A stretch of DNA of 64,000 nucleotides from Thamnaconus septentrionalis (lineage: Eukaryota; Chordata; Actinopteri; Tetraodontiformes; Monacanthidae). The DNA is taken from positions 22,042,444-22,106,443 of the forward strand of contig CM020502.1 in NCBI GenBank assembly GCA_009823395.1, in the 5' to 3' direction. Of this stretch, positions 1 to 53,826 are shown in pieces (the first letter of the stretch is position 1; every line of letters begins with the position of its first letter). The notes under the pieces are model-generated. The model was given only the letters and a program-made list of their open reading frames with translations, did not search any database and was not told where the DNA came from. The translations under genes were made by a program, and so were the position numbers.

Positions 1-1232
1 TGTAAGAGTTACTGGATTCTTGTGTGAAGCTGCCCAAATGGAACGCATGATTTAAAATAATGGCATGAATATGGGTGCGTCGTGCAACGAGCGAAATAAA
101 CTAGAGCCCAATGGAAAATGAGTGGATTCCATCATGACAAGCTTTTTTCATTGATTTAATTCACCATAACTCACCTTTTGGGTTTGTACTGCAATCGCTA
201 CCATTTTGATAAATTTCCTGGGTGCAGTAATCGGTGGAAATGTGGTTATCCAACGTGATCCATACTGAACATGAAAAATCAGGATATATTTTATTGAGGT
301 TTTGGTCACTCTTCAAAGATCCAAAGAGAATTTGTTGCCAACAGTATCAGGTTATGCTGGAAAATGTGAACTGCTGGTTCACACACGTGCAGTTTCAGTT
401 GACTTTAGAGGCAATGATGGCGAGAACAGGGACACGTCCGCATGGCTCAGTGTTATTTCTTTGTCTGGAAGGACCAACGCACAGATTCAGTCAGAGTCCA
501 AGCCGAAGGAGGTCTTACGGTGAGTGTTTACCCGGGGGCATTTGGTTTGAATTATGTAATACCTCTAAAGAGGCGATGGATGATGTCAGTCTGTTTACTT
601 GCCAAAGTAGCCACTCAAAGGTCCCGTATAATGTAAAATTGACTTAACCAATATTTTTTTTCAGTCCATATCTCCAAAGGTCAATCTTTCACTATTGATT
701 GCTCTGCTTTTTCCTGCCAAAAGTCTTCGGTCTTTGTAATGTGACAAAAGGCGCTCCTACCCCTCCCAACTTTGAGGCCTCCCCTTTTTCTGTCTCCAAA
801 AAACATGTGTAAGGTCTACCAAAAACATCAGTTTCAGCAGGAAGCCACAGGGTGAATAATACACTTTTTCATATTTGTTGTTTTGTTTTATTTATCAGTC
901 TAAATAAAGTACTGAAAATGAGTTCAATATGGGACCTTTAATTGGCAATTTGGAAGTCCAATAACCTTTAATCTGCCAATTTAAAATCTGCGTGAAGATT
1001 GTACACTACAAAGTTTAATTCAGTCCAGCCTGTTTTTGTATTTTGAAGAAAAACAGCACAAATAAAGAACTGAAAGAGCAACAGTATTTTTAAAGGAGGT
1101 GTAAATGATCCAGTTGGCAGATTCTATAAAGACGCTCCTTTCAACTTTTCAAGGACTTTTCAAACATCTGTTTATCAACTTGGCTCTCCACACTCTTTAA
1201 CAAGAAATATTGTAAATGGTGCACTGGCCTGC

Positions 1233-1266
<34 letters not shown>

Positions 1267-3400
1267 CGTGTGTTCGTTCGTAAGGAACAAAGAGGTGGCT
1301 GGTGATTGTAAAATTACCCCCAAACACCACTTGTGTTTGTTGTGACGACAGTAAAGTGCTCAATGACCATTTGAGGTCAACTTTCAGGAAGCAGGATTGC
1401 ATGAGGGGCTTGTACACCCAGAGTGAGACGATTACTGCTGCTGATGCACCGACTTTGGTTTTCTTGTCTGTTCAACAAAGGACTACATCTGCCTGCAACC
1501 ATACGTGAAACAGATTTGGACTAACTGCAGAAAGCTGATGGCAAATGTGAGAACATATTATAATATGTTGTCACTATTATTGTATTATTATTATTGTGTG
1601 ATTTACTGCAATTTCTGCTTGTGGATCTATGCGGATCTATGCATTGTAACACATGGCAACCTTAAATTTTCACTGAAGTACATCAGAAGCCCAACTCTGA
1701 ACACTGAAAGAGAAAATTTGCACAGGCAGCATAAATAATATCTGCACCACTGACGCTCATGTTTTGCTCATGTCAGGCTACTGCTTCATTAAAAGGCCTT
1801 CAGACCTGCCGGCAGTCTGGTGACAGATTTACTGCCTGCGCTACTGCTGTCTGTAATTATCAATTTATTAGTAGGACTCTTTTTTTTTTTGCACCACAGT
1901 TAGCCAGAAGATTTTTTATGACTAAGCAGGGAAAGCAAACCAACATCAGTAAAGTGTAAATAAAGATACAGGGGAGGTTCATATCAACACTGCTTGTTGT
2001 TCCCATATTTATTTTTATTTTTTTGTCATTTCCAGTCCTAACATTGTATTAATCCAAAAATGCACTTGAAAATATTTTGTCAAAAAACAATCTGGCCAGA
2101 TGAAGGTCAAGCCACTTTCCGTTTTTGAAAAGCATCACAAGAAATGGTCAGCACAATAAAAAGCAGTTGATTGGTTAATGGTACTATTCAGCTGAATCAT
2201 ACAAGGCCATTGTGTTGCTTCCTGCACATGGCCAATAACACTGCAGCTACCATTGTCTCCACAATGTCACTGTTTCCACCATTTGCCCACTAAAAAGAAA
2301 CCATAAATATTGTGTAAGGCAAATTTGCACACATTCCTGGTCATTTCGTTTGCTGACTTTGTGTGCGAAAAGCGGAATCTCTCCTCTGCCCATCCAAACA
2401 TCCAAATTGCAACTTTGTAACCAGACGGAGCCATGACTTTTGCCAGTAATGATCACAATGATGAGGTTTTCCTGCAGTATGGGTCTGTTTTTCTTAGAAT
2501 TTCTGCAAAGATCTTTTTATGTTCATCCTACTGCAGGCATTATGAAAGCGTGCAACATATGCACATACCTGTGCCACATGTGATGTTTCGGACATTCACA
2601 AGCACTTGAATCATCCTTTGTAGACAAGGGTTATTGTGCAACGGCCAATAAAACGAAACATAACAAAGTGGAACACTTCATTAAAGAGCAATGATTCAAG
2701 GCCAACTGTGCCATTTAGTTGGCAGACACACTTATGCAACAAGCTCTGGCAACATAATGCTTTGCAGCAAACCCACCATCCTGCCTGCGAGTGAGTTTAT
2801 GCCTTCCGTGTAGAGAACCTGGACACATAATGGGCCGTAATTGGGGTGAACTGTTAGACAAAGTACTTGGGCCGCACTGTAAACATTGAGAGGGGGTCAA
2901 AACTGTACAGCTATGAGCTTACAGAAAGAATGTTATCAACTAGACAGGAGTATAAATGCAAATTTACGAGAATGAAGTTGTAAATTCACATGAAGAAAGC
3001 TGGACATTTTTATTTATCACCACAATTTAGAGTTTTGAATTTACAAAATTAAGTTTTAAATGTATGTCATAAATAATTGTTTTGGAGGACAAAACATCTT
3101 CAAAATAAAGTTAAGGTTTATATTAAAAAAAAATAAAGTTCTAGATTTGATACAAGATAAAGTCATAAATTCACAAAATACTTAAATTAGGTTTAAAAAA
3201 AAATCTAATATCACTTCTATCGTCTACCATTTTTCGCCATCTGCTGGACAATGACTGAAACTGTTTGATTTAATTCGGGTAACGTCGTGAAACCTTGACC
3301 TAATTTTATTTATTTAAACTTTGGAATCGCTTTTTAAACGAAGTGTATCGTGTTTTGCACATGAATATTCATACGCACGTATAAATTGTGATTTCAGACG
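1..3400. other. Upstream region, mostly no recognisable gene
   Basis: This is AT-rich sequence with many short open frames and no recognisable protein. A (GT)n microsatellite sits near 1236-1264. AATAAA-type signals occur around 903 and 1060. Apart from the doubtful exon pair near 299-700, listed separately, I see nothing supportable. The stretch is probably intergenic sequence 5' of ccdc146. Confidence 0.5.
299..705 (+). other. Doubtful exon pair, possible 3' end of an unidentified upstream gene
   Basis: Open sequence from about 275 to 520 is followed by a good donor (ACG|GTGAGT, donor at 521). A pyrimidine-rich acceptor (TTTTTTTTCAG, exon resuming at 665) lies 144 bp further on, so this looks like a small real intron. 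If spliced, each forward frame reaches a stop within about 80 bases. The products resemble no family I recognise, so this could be a non-coding RNA, the terminal exons of a neighbouring gene, or chance. Confidence 0.2.
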
Positions 3401-3414
3401 AGTTTAAGAGTTTG

Positions 3415-3436
3415 TGACGTCGGTTGCCGTGGGAAC
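3415..3436 (+). promoter_or_regulatory. RFX X-box with adjacent CRE-like site, ccdc146 promoter
   Basis: GTTGCCGTGGGAAC (3423-3436) matches 12 of 14 positions of the symmetrical X-box GTTGCCATGGCAAC and fits RYYNYY-N2-RRNRAC. A CRE-like TGACGTCG (3415-3422) touches it. The site is about 135 bp upstream of the ccdc146 exon 1 donor. RFX factors drive ciliary and flagellar genes, which suits CCDC146. The position is seen in the sequence; the function is inferred. Confidence 0.55.
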
Positions 3437-3479
3437 TCCAAACACAGCACAGCAACCAGTGATTTGTTGTTTGCTAGCT

Positions 3480-3569
3480 TCGTTGTGTCGTTGCAGATGT
3501 TCCTGGTACGAGACGTGAAACAAGAATACAAAGTTTGCAGGACTTGTGTGATAATTTAACAAAGTGAAA

Positions 3570-3570
<1 letters not shown>
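3480..3570 (+). other. ccdc146: ccdc146 exon 1, 5' leader ending in the A of the start codon
   Basis: The exon ends at 3570 before a consensus donor (AAAA|GTAAGT). Its 5' limit is not defined; 3480 is approximate. Joining to exon 2 (acceptor AACAG, exon from 3979) makes A|TG followed by a frame open through all of exon 2. An upstream ORF of 20 codons (ATG at 3497, TAA at 3557-3559) lies within the exon and ends 10 bases before the start codon. Confidence 0.55.
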
Positions 3571-45025
<41,455 letters not shown>

Positions 45026-45780
45026 CAGACATCCTGCACACCACGCGAGGATGTATTCTCCAGTGAAAAGAAATCTTTTTGCTGTTATGTTCCACAGAAG
45101 TGCTTGGACCAACCCCCCCCCGACGCAGATGCCGCCCTCTTTGGAATTTTCTTTTTGCATCTGGTTGCGATTTAGCAACTCCGCTTCTATTTACCGGCAC
45201 TTTGCTTGTTTACTCGCAGTTGCACCAAATAGCGAGACAAAGTGATGACGCTGCAGAGACTTTTTTTCCTGTCCAAGTGCGTTGCATCACGTCCGCCCGG
45301 TAGAAATGAATACCGCCGATATTTGCATCCGCGCGCAAAGCGAACGTGGAGAACATCACAGCGATGCGGCCGCCCTTTCATCTCGCCGTCCTCGGATGCC
45401 GGCGCCGTCACATTTCAGCGACTTCGAAACATTTTGAAAAAGTTCCCACGCTGTGCCCGGTTTTTTGTTATCGCTCGCTGGCTTAACAGGACTCCTAACA
45501 AAGCGGCGTTGCGCAATTCCCCGTCCGAAAAAAGCCCTCAGTCTCAGTGGAGGCGGCGCACTCAAGAGCCTCCCGCCTCCAAATTGCTTTCAGCTGCTCA
45601 GAACATGTTTGGTGGTTTTGGAGCAAAGTCTTGAGTACCACAGTGCTTATCAGAATACTTTGATCACTAGGTGGCCATGTGTTAATACCAACCTGCCCAA
45701 TTAGCCGGGACGAAATCTGATTGGTCCGATGTTGTTTTTCTTTTCTGCTTTCCTCAAACTGGTTCTCTCTGGAAATAAAC
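45026..45780 (+). other. ccdc146: ccdc146 3' UTR (predicted)
   Basis: About 750 bases after the stop, reaching a canonical AATAAA (45774-45779). No coding sequence is seen. Confidence 0.5.
45774..45779 (+). terminator. ccdc146: Candidate ccdc146 polyadenylation signal
   Basis: The first canonical AATAAA downstream of the stop codon, in GGAAATAAACATG. Confidence 0.5.
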
Positions 45781-45799
45781 ATGAATATGACTTGAATGT

Positions 45800-47630
45800 T
45801 TCACATATTTTTTCCAAGATGCATTCGAAGCTTCCTGGAAAGAGAATCTTTACTCAAGAGTGAAAGCAGTTCTGTGGTTTGTGAAGCCATTAGCACGACT
45901 AGCTTTAGCATTAGCCAACCTCCTACTGCGGCTGTTTTTAAAAAAAAAAAATCAAAAAAACATGGAGAAGAAAAGTTTGAGAACGTCCGAAGAGTTTCAG
46001 TGAAGCTTGAACCAGCATCAGGTAGGTACAGTACTTCTTGATGGACTCAATGAAGGCATCTCAAACAAGTTGGCCGTTGGAAAGCAACAGCCTCGGCGCG
46101 CAATGTGTAGTGTACGGTTGTGTTGCCGTTACTTTGGTTTATTTGGGGCACTTTGTTTGCAAAGTTTTGCCTTTTTTATGCCATCAACCATTTTCTCTGT
46201 GGCCTGGATTCCGTCTCCTCCTCCTCTGTCATAAACACCTCCGTCAATCACTCCGTCCCCCAAGTTGTCAAAGCGGCTAGGCGGCCTCGCTTCAACAGCG
46301 CCAATTTATTAGCTGTCATCACTGAGGAATGCGATTGGCTGCCAAAACAGAAGAATTACTGCTTCATTTTATATGCACATATATATATATTTATTTTAGA
46401 TAATGGCCGCGTCTGGGATCTGATTTAGAACCCCCCCCCCCCAAAAAAAACAAAAAAATGTAGAACGGGGAACAGCTTGAGCGTGTTGCTGCTGCGGGTT
46501 GCTCAAACTGTGGCGGTAAATCTTTTAAAGGGCGACCCAGGAGTGGCGGAGGGTGCTGCTCAGACGTTGGCCTTGCATCATTTCAAATAAATAATGAAGA
46601 CCCAAAAAGAGAAGAGAGAGGGGAAAATAAAAAAAAACTTTTTCGAGAAACACTTGTGTAAGCTCATTTGCAATACACGCTGTGAGCCGGAGCTCCTTCC
46701 AAGGCTCGTTAAGGCCGCGGGTTTGACTTCATCTAATTTGTTTGGGCCCCCGTTTGTCCGTCGGTCCGTCCGTGATGCGCGATCGCCCGCCGCAAGCCGC
46801 CGGCCCAAGCTGTCAGGTGGACTTAGCCGCCAGCTGTTTGCGCCCATTAACCGGCTGCATAACACCGACTGCATAACAGGGGTGTCGAGCAGCCGATCGC
46901 AGAGGCTGAGTGATGGCTCTCTGTTTTCACACATCTTTGTCGTTCATCCCGTTAAGTAAAACAAAACCCCCCCAAAAAAATTGGCCTTGCCGATCCAGAA
47001 TTCACCGAATGTATTTGTGTTTGTGTGGGACGGGCTTTAGCGGGCGCGCATCATTATTGAAGAGCGCCCAACCAATCAGAGCCCCCCCGACTCTTTCGAT
47101 TGGTTCCGCGTCCGTCAAATGGCACGGGCAGTTTTCACGGCACATTTAGCCTCTTGTTTACAGCCTCCTACAAAAACGCTGAGCTTCAGCTTCCTGCGGA
47201 AATTGATGCTTCTCTTAAAACAAATCCTCCTTTATGTTTGGCAGCCGATGGAAACACGGAGGTTTCGGGGGCGGGGGGATCTAAAAAAAAAAGTTCCCTT
47301 TGTGACATCACAAATGGATGATTTCCACATTGAAAAAGTAAGAAGATGAAGAAGGAAAATGTGTTTTTTTCTCTGCAGGACAGGAGAGAGAGCTGCTAAA
47401 GTGACTCATCTCAGCCGGCTTCACCTGATACTTGAACCACTTGTTCTGTCCTTCCAGTGAATTCCAACAAACTGCTCGGCTGCTTAGTGGCTGAGGTCAT
47501 TTCCCAGGTTTGGAACAAGGCTCCGCGACTCTGCCTCTTTCTGTTTTCTTTCTTCTTTGCCTGAAGTTCTGAGGAAATTCACTCAGAGTTGTGCGCGCCA
47601 AGACCAAGGGCTGCAAACAGTCTTGAAAAC
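45800..47630. other. Intergenic region between convergent ccdc146 and gsap
   Basis: No gene is seen. A copy of the dispersed family with TTTAGCCTCTTGTTTACAGC (from 47145) and TTTGTGACATCACAAA (from 47299) lies here. Confidence 0.5.
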
Positions 47631-47632
47631 AA

Positions 47633-47638
47633 TTTATT
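47633..47638 (-). terminator. gsap: Candidate gsap polyadenylation signal
   Basis: AATAAA on the minus strand, about 830 bases past the gsap stop; no nearer canonical signal was found. Confidence 0.4.
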
Positions 47639-48463
47639 TTATTTGCAATCCATCTTACAAAAGTGATTGTGTGGGAGTTTCTTTTTTTTTTTTGTTTTTT
47701 TTGAAAGTGTGTAAACATAAAAGTCCCTTTTTTTTCATTATTTTCCTCCCCCGGACGCATTCAGTTTTCGTGGGCAAAACACAACTTCTGACCAGAAAGA
47801 CCTCCTCCGATTACAGTAAGTGCTCTGCGCTCGGGCTCGTAATGGGAACCAGACTTTGTGTGTTTGTCCTTTCGGTGACTTCAATTACTATCGGTTCTCC
47901 ACCGTCATCTTCGATTACTGGCCGTCCGCTGATTCACGTGGGGGGGGTCGGGGAGGGGGTTGCCAAACAGTGAAAACTGCCGGCTGTCCAAGCAAACATT
48001 TAGATATTGAAAGACATTTTAAAGGGGCATTACGTCACAGTTTGTTTTATCACAATGTCGCAGAAGAAGAAGAAGAATCGCAGGTGTTTGATTCACCAGC
48101 GTGCGACTCAGATGGAGAAGCAACAATTGCGCAATATTATCGAAAAAGTCCAAATACTCCCCCTGTGGTCAGCCACTGTAATTGCTGCGTTTGTTTGTCG
48201 TTTTCTCCCTGCCATCGCCTGACTATCCTTCATCGTTTCTCTCCCGCTAGTCCATCTTTCTTGGACGCTTTCGTCCGTCCACCCCAACCCCGACAAATCC
48301 ATCATCCACCGCTCGTTTTGCGAGATTTTCCCGCCTTTTCACGGTCCTGCGTCCATCCTTCATCCTCGCCCTCCGCCGTCCATCCGTCATCCCTCGCCCG
48401 CCCTCCGAGCCCCGACGTTTTTTCGTCGTTTTTTTTCCCCCTAATTTTTTCTGCCTCCTCCTG

Positions 48464-48564
48464 TCACTTGGCCTCGAAGCCCAGCTGCACCAGCGTCTGC
48501 TTCAGGGCCGTCTCCTCCACGAAGCGGGCGTCCACGTTCTCCTGCTCTTCGAACGGGTTCAGAG
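48464..48564 (-). CDS. gsap: gsap last coding exon
   Basis: ALNPFEEQENVDARFVEETA, then LKQTLVQLGFEAK and TGA (48464-48466). It matches human ALYPFEGHDNVDAEFVEEAALKH. The fish tail is three to four residues longer than the human one. The acceptor is TTCCAG|CT. Confidence 0.93.
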
Positions 48565-48674
48565 CTGGAAGCAGCGGGGGCGGGAGAGGAGGGGGGAGAT
48601 AAAGTTTTGTCCAAACGCTCGCAGGAACGCACGCATTTCGCCTTAATCCTCCGAAGGCAGGATGCGGATGCGTG

Positions 48675-48733
<59 letters not shown>

Positions 48734-50547
48734 CTTGTTCCTCTATATCAGAGAGAATTTTTGCCAGGTAGCTGAGAGGAAGAAACTCGGGTCTGAAGCC
48801 CGGCTTGTCTCTGCCGGTGAACGCAAATCCCTGAGGAGACAGATGGGAAAAGTAAAAAAAACACAACTGTGGACTGTGCAGGGGTTTCTCCTCTCCCCCG
48901 CGCTCTCTCTTTTACACACACACACACACGCCGCCGCGGAAATAAAGAAGAAGCAGATCCAGACTTTGCCGGCTTTGACACGCTCGTTCCCACATGTGGA
49001 TAAAGTTGGCAGCCGCCTGACTCTGCGGAAGGTATATATATCCTGAACCCGGGCGGCGGGAAGAGGCTGCTGTCGCTTCCCGTTAGCCGGCTGAGGCGTG
49101 AAGGATAGAATCCAACTGATTCAGGATTTTAAGCCCATTGGCCGGATATTATGGTATTGACTGTAGCTTGCAAAACGTGCCGACGGTCGTCGGAATCAAT
49201 TTTTTTAAAGGTCGTTCAAAAATCACTTTCCAACTTTTGCTCACACAAAATCTCATTTGGCAAAAAGAGAGCTAGCGGAGCATGAAGAGATTCCTAACAG
49301 AGAGCTAAAAGAGAGCTGGCAGAGTGCTAACAGAGCCCGCTGCACTCGGTTACCTCGTTTTTGCTGCGTTTCTCCAGCAGAGTCCGGACGTAGTTTGTGG
49401 AGATGGAGGCGGAGCTGACCGGGTGGTCCCACATGTGGTAGATCCTCCGAGCCATCGGCTGCACAGGCAGGAGGACACTTTTACATTTCAGACATGTAGC
49501 CAGAGCCTCAATCGATATCGTCCCTGAACCCCCCCCACCACCACCACTACCTCCCACCCCCGCCCCTCCACACTGTCGCTTCCTGCAAGCTGGACTGGAA
49601 TATCATCATTTCAGCCTTGATTGCAAACTAAGACAGAAAAATCCTTCGTTGGGAATGCGGACGCTGAAGCTTCCTCCTGCAGGTGGCGGCGGCGGCGGCG
49701 GCGGGATTCATCGCGCGGCTCTCTGCGTCTTTCAGACGTTTTTGGGAACGACGGTCGGGGAGATGTTTCTGTCCCAATCTTCTTCTTCTCTCAAAGAGTT
49801 GAATTATTTACTGGCAACAAAGAGCCGAAAACTCCCTGAAGTTAATTAAAGATAACCTCAGCAATGCAGCAACAACAACAGAAAAAAAAAAAATCCTCGC
49901 CGTTCAAAATGATTAAATAAAGTTCTGGATCTTTTACACACAATTCCCTTGTGGCTTGAAGGCCTGAGGGATTTCACTCCACTTGTTTATTCTTTCGATT
50001 GAGCGCAAATGCATTATTTAAAAAATGTAAAAAATAAATCCACAGTATGAAGATGAGAAATTAGTTAGCGGTGCTAACTTCCTGAAAAAATGTGCAAAAA
50101 AGTTGTTTTTTTATCTTCTGTTGAACTGCGGGTTGTTGCCATGGCGATGAGCAGATGAGCAGAACAATTGCTTCAAATGAGAGAAAACAATTCAAATGAC
50201 GCCTCGCTACACACATTGATTAAAGTTTTTAGTGGGCTTTTTTTACCTCTCCATTATCATGACACACTACGGCGTGTCTGCATGTCTGTGTGTGCGTTTG
50301 AATTCTGTACCCGCTAAATCTTTCCTGCCTGCCAAACTCAGCCAACAACAGAGTGATGGCCAGGAAACGGGAGAGAAAGACTAAACACTCGACATTCCTC
50401 TGATCACAGTGCGGACAGAACGCACTCGCTCGCACGCGCACGCGCACGGCTACAAAGGGAATCTTCTGTGCGCGCAAGGGAACACGTGGAAGTTACGCAA
50501 GAGTTTCGGGGACGAAAAAACACACAGAGATTTTGGTACTAACTCCA

Positions 50548-50589
<42 letters not shown>

Positions 50590-53500
50590 CTGGTTATACA
50601 AGTGCATTGTGATTGGCCCGGGGGAAACCTGAGGGACCAAAAATAACTTGAAACTAATTGCACCAGAACATTTAGTGAGAAGAAGATCAAAACTCGCTCC
50701 TCGCTAATGGGTGGGACTATAATAACCCCGTGCATTGTTTGGGTCTCGTTAACAATTTTTTGTTTTTGTTTTAGATTTATTTATTTATTTTTTAGCCAAG
50801 CTGACGAACTGTTTGATTTTCAGGCCGGGGTTCGTACGCTGGCCGACTCTAAGCCAAGAGCTTACGAGCCCTGTGATTGGTCAAGGAGGGGCTGACTGAG
50901 CACCTTTAATCTTCCACATATTAGATAAATAAATCAATAGAGCTACTGGACCTGCATTTAAAACACACACACACACACCTCTGGGAGCCTCTTCAGTATG
51001 CTGAACTTGAGTCTCTCGTTGGCGTCGCTGTTGTCCAGGTCTGAGAACAGAAAGAAAAACACAGGAATAAAACAGGGGAAGAACACACTGATTATATTTC
51101 ACACTGATTATATCGACGTCTTGGGCGTCTTGAAGCAGGAGGACAGATCCTTGACAGGAAAAAATTAGATTCAGGCTTCACTTCTGTGGCACATTCACGA
51201 CTGTGGGCGGAGCCTGAGCTTTTCAGTGGCCCCGCCTGTCCAGGTTTGCACGAAATACTATAATTTAATAATAGCTTAGATTACAAAAAAACAAAACAAG
51301 TTGCAGTCCGTCGTCCTCTTTCGACGACCTTCTTCGACTCTTTGTCGCACGTGCGTCCCTGTAGAGTTTCTGTTCCTGGATACGACGGGAGGAGCCCTAA
51401 AAGATTCCCTTTGAAGGAGTTCAGTGAGAAGACGAACAAAAAATTCACAGAGCAGCGTTCCTGTTTCTCTGGAAGAAGGGCAAAAAATGTGAATGTTTTT
51501 TTTATTCAGTTCCTCTTTCCTGGCGACGATGCCTAAACGCCGAAGCTAAATTAGAGGGGACACATGGCTTCAATCGCGCTTATACGGCGGCCGTCTTTGA
51601 TGGCTTGAGTCAAAATCCCCCAATTAATCTCCAGTTTGCTTGTCGATATTTCCTTGTTGCCGTGACAGTGTGCGGCTGGCGCGGCCTGGTTATTGTTCAT
51701 GAGTGATGGCCTAGCAACGATGCTATTTAAAGGCTCTGAGCTAATTGCTAGCAACCGCGCAATTGCACAACACTGAAAACAACTTTTCTTTGTGGGCTAG
51801 AACTTCATTGGCCCGTTTCTTCAAGTGTTTTTGGAGAAGAAAAATCTGCTGACATGAAATTTTGGCTGAATTAATGTTGCTTTTTTTATTTAATGTCATG
51901 GCAGCACATCTGTCAGCTAATGAGGCTTTAAAAAACACCAAGTCAGGGAATAGCATTTTCACCTCGGCTGACAATCTCAAAAAAAAAAACACTGTGATAG
52001 ATCAAGTAGTTGGGAGACGCTTCAGTTATTCCGGCTAACCGAGCAGCATCGCCTCCGGTAGAACTGCACACTAGTGTTGCCAACTTTCATTCAGAAAAAT
52101 AAAGGACGCCTCATGCAGTGCTCGGGACCATGACCATCACAGGCCAGTGGCTTGCCAGTCGTGGTAAATCACAACTTAAAATTGGGTTTCAAAAAAGTAT
52201 AGTAGTTTTTTACCAAGAGACGTTAGAAATAATGTTTAAATTGGATTCAAATCTTTTCATTGAACATATTTTTACACAACAATCAATGAAGTGCAGGATG
52301 GATGGCTTTTACAAAGGACTTGAATAAATAAAGCTGAAAACAAGCGGATCCTGATGTATAGCCTGCTCTACGCAAGCTACGCAGCCAGTACGCAGTTGTG
52401 AATGGGTTGCGCAATGGTTTTGCCTGCAGCTAAGTAATTTACAGTTTTGAACACAAACTCTATAGATACAAATTATGTACTGTGTATTTTAAAGGGACGG
52501 TTGGCAACTCTACTGCACACGTCACCGAGACAGATTGCCTGGCTTGTTTCTGTTTTTATTTTCTCCGCCTCTCTGTGACACCGGGACTGTTTCCGTGGAT
52601 GTGTGTGTACCTGTCATGAGGCGGGACACGAAGGTTTCCGTGAGCTGCACGACGCCGTGGTCAATGTACTGTAGGAAGGTGTGGTGCGGGAGGCAGCGCA
52701 CGGCAAACACCGCTAACAGCGTGTGATAGCCTTGGGAGGGGAAGAAAAGAGAGCGATGTCTCAGTATTTCAACGCTCAGGAGCAACAGCATGAAAAATGA
52801 GTGTGCTTCAAAACTTCAAAAGGTCCCTCTGGTTGAGAGAAGAACAGCCAAAATCAAATGCTAACTGAACAACTGGCTGCTAGCGCAGATCTTGAGCGGA
52901 AATGGCGGAATTTAGCATGCTAAAATGCTAACTTTTAGAACTTTACAGACAACAGCTCGCGTCCACCAAGATAGGTTTTTTTTTAATGTTACAACATAAC
53001 AGTAGAAAAAGAAATGTACAGTATTAATAGAACATACCTGTTTATATTACACTACTGCTTTGGTGCTGCTGTTATTATTGTTAGCATCTCTAGCTGTGTT
53101 TCCATTTCCCCTAGAATTGCGGCAAACCTAAATATTGCAATAAAAACTGGTAATGGAGACACCTAACCTTGCTGCATGACATAATGACACATATCTTTCT
53201 CATATATTTGATGCCTTCAGCATCTATCGGCAGTGCAAAAAGCTGTAAAGATTAAAAAAAAAATAGCATGCGAAGTGTGTGTGTGTGTGTGTGTGTGTAT
53301 ACAGTACATATATATATATATATATATGATTTAGCTCCAGGGCCAGCCGGTGCCTGATGCTGTCCAGCCTCACGCTGGTGTAAACACCTGCAGCCTCGAC
53401 TCGGGGAGGAATGGGGACGGGGGGGGGGGCTCTCATTTCCTGTCTCTGCACTCCGCCGTGCTGTGCTCCACTCAGGTGGTGGCACTGTGCGGTGGTTGCT

Positions 53501-53642
53501 TGGTTGGTTGGTTTGTTTGTTTGTGTGACGGGAAATGACATTGAGAATAATGTGCAGCGGCTCTCTCGCCCCCGAACACGCGCTTGTTGTTTCTCTGCTC
53601 AAGTCGAAGATTGTGATTTACTGCATTCTAAAAAAGAAAGGA

Positions 53643-53685
<43 letters not shown>

Positions 53686-53784
53686 CGGGTGGGAGGGGCA
53701 GACACAGAGCCCTCATGGCCTCCAGGATGCGAAACATGAAGTGAAGCATCGACCACTCACCCTGGCCGGCCTGCTGGGTGCTGC

Positions 53785-53826
<42 letters not shown>

